DNA from: Planctomycetota bacterium
GTDB taxonomy: Bacteria; Planctomycetota; UBA1135; UBA2386
Reading direction: 5' to 3'
Assembly: GCA_020425885.1 (NCBI GenBank)
Contig: JAGQRA010000133.1
Coordinates: forward strand, 1-6,588
Length of the DNA: 6,588 nucleotides
The notes under the pieces were generated by a model. It was not told the DNA's origin. It did no database searches and worked only from the letters and a program-made list of their open reading frames with translations. Of this stretch, positions 5,685 through 6,588 are shown piece after piece (position 1 is the stretch's first letter; the number at the start of each line of letters is the position of its first letter). The translations under genes and the position numbers were made by a program.

Positions 5685-6588
5685 ATGTCGATCCTCCTGG
5701 AGCCGCCACCTGATTCGATCGAGCTGCCAACCGGATTCGTTGCAGGTGGGATCCACTGCGGACTGAAGAAGGGTGGAGCTTTGGACCTCGGCCTGCTGAT
5801 GGCCGAACGGGCAGTTCCAGGGGCGGCGATCTACACGCAGAACCGCCTGGTCGGTGCCCATGTCGCGGTCTGCCGGGATCATCTCGCCCGCAGCGGCGGC
5901 CTGGTCCGGGCGGTGCTCGTCAATTCGAAGAACGCCAACTGCGCCACCGGCGAGCAGGGGATCGCCGATGCCCGACTCTGCTGCCGCGAGCTGGCCCGGC
6001 GCATCGGCTGCCCGGAAGAGCAGGTGTTGATGGCGAGCACCGGGCCGATCGGCGCCCCGTTGCCGGTGGCGAAGATCACCGACAACCTGGACATGCTGCT
6101 GTCCCGGGCCAGTGCGGAGGGAGGCATGGACTTCGCCCGCGCCATCATGACGACCGACACCCAGCCCAAGGCCCGACACCTGGAACGCACCGGCGTGCGC
6201 GCCACGGGCTTCGCCAAGGGTTCCGGGATGATCCATCCGAACATGGCGACCATGCTGTCGTTCATGCTCACCGACGGCAGCCTGGGTGACGTGGCCACGG
6301 CCGCCACCGCGTTGCAGCGCATTGCCGATTGCAGCATGCACCGGGTCACGGTCGACGGCGACACCTCGCCCAACGACACATTGCTCGCGCTGCATTCGGG
6401 GAGGAATGCAGCCGCGGAGGGCACAACCGAAGCCGTCCTGACCGAGCTCGGCCGCGGACTGGCGCGAACCATCGCGGCCGACGGCGAGGGCGCGACGCGC
6501 CTCGTCACGGTCGAGGTCCGCGGCGCGCGCAGCGAAGGTGAAGCCGCCGCAGTCGGACGCGTCATCGCGACCAGTCCGTTGGTGAAGA
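5685..6588 (+). CDS. argJ: Glutamate N-acetyltransferase / ornithine acetyltransferase, C-terminus cut off
   Basis: Cytoplasmic enzyme that moves the acetyl group from N-acetylornithine to glutamate, closing the acetyl cycle; bifunctional members also use acetyl-CoA. The 301 residues present, of about 400 usual, run off the right edge in frame. Family blocks are GFVAGGIHCGLKK (17-29), NSKNANCATGEQG (80-92), MASTGPIG (116-123, oxyanion-hole region), the self-cleavage site KGSGMIHPNMATML (178-191) with predicted cut between Ala188 and nucleophile Thr189 (codon 6249-6251), VTVDGDTSPNDT (221-232) and DGEGATRLVTV (266-276). The alpha chain is complete and the beta chain is truncated. ATG 5685 puts 16 residues before the first conserved block, normal for the family; in-frame GTG codons at 5676 and 5607 are less likely starts. 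No clear ribosome site is visible. Two positions differ from the usual motifs (Pro121 and Pro229). It lies after the lipoprotein gene behind a structured 253-nt gap. Confidence 0.95.
   Translation, partial: MSILLEPPPDSIELPTGFVAGGIHCGLKKGGALDLGLLMAERAVPGAAIYTQNRLVGAHVAVCRDHLARSGGLVRAVLVNSKNANCATGEQGIADARLCCRELARRIGCPEEQVLMASTGPIGAPLPVAKITDNLDMLLSRASAEGGMDFARAIMTTDTQPKARHLERTGVRATGFAKGSGMIHPNMATMLSFMLTDGSLGDVATAATALQRIADCSMHRVTVDGDTSPNDTLLALHSGRNAAAEGTTEAVLTELGRGLARTIAADGEGATRLVTVEVRGARSEGEAAAVGRVIATSPLVK

Noticed and set aside
5640..6395. Open frame of about 251 codons on the - strand opposite argJ
   Set aside because: It is antisense to clear ArgJ motifs including the self-cleavage site. The translation shows no recognisable family.

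Overview
The window is high-GC bacterial DNA with four genes, all on the + strand. Three are arginine-biosynthesis genes; the fourth, by far the largest, encodes an exported glycine-rich lipoprotein. The lipoprotein signal peptide implies a cell envelope with lipoproteins. The style of the large protein (lipobox, SbsA-like Ig domains, Gly-rich region, C-terminal domain ending in Phe) resembles proteins I associate with Planctomycetota and with some Myxococcota/Deltaproteobacteria. That placement is an inference, and nothing in the window fixes the taxon.

Layout. (1) 1-1178: argH, argininosuccinate lyase. It lacks its N-terminus because it runs off the left edge, and it ends in an unusual acidic, His- and Cys-containing tail. 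(2) 1175-1750: a GNAT acetyltransferase of the short N-acetylglutamate synthase type (ArgA-like). It overlaps argH by 4 nt (ATGA), so the two are almost certainly one translationally coupled unit. (3) 1751-1987: a 237-nt gap with two small perfect hairpins, a weak sigma70-like promoter candidate and a two-tier stem-loop just before the next start codon. (4) 1988-5431: a lipoprotein of about 1147 aa with two Ig-like domains, a Cys-containing poly-Gly/beta-repeat region and a C-terminal domain ending in an alternating hydrophobic, Phe-terminated strand. (5) 5432-5684: a 253-nt gap dense in GC-rich dyads, including a 79-nt imperfect palindrome, with four GGCATC words. (6) 5685-6588: argJ, glutamate N-acetyltransferase/ornithine acetyltransferase, running off the right edge.

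How the genes fit together. The ArgA-like enzyme would make N-acetylglutamate, ArgJ would recycle the acetyl group from N-acetylornithine to glutamate, and ArgH would perform the last step, releasing arginine and fumarate. The lipoprotein has no visible link to arginine metabolism. It sits between the arg genes with its own apparent leader and is probably a separate transcription unit.

Most worth a second look: the metal-binding-like ArgH tail and the ArgH/NAGS overlap (same order as the natural ArgH(A) fusions), the Cys-decorated Gly-rich lipoprotein, the palindrome before argJ, and the stem-loop in the lipoprotein leader. I see no convincing new multi-gene system, mobile element, CRISPR array or RNA gene.
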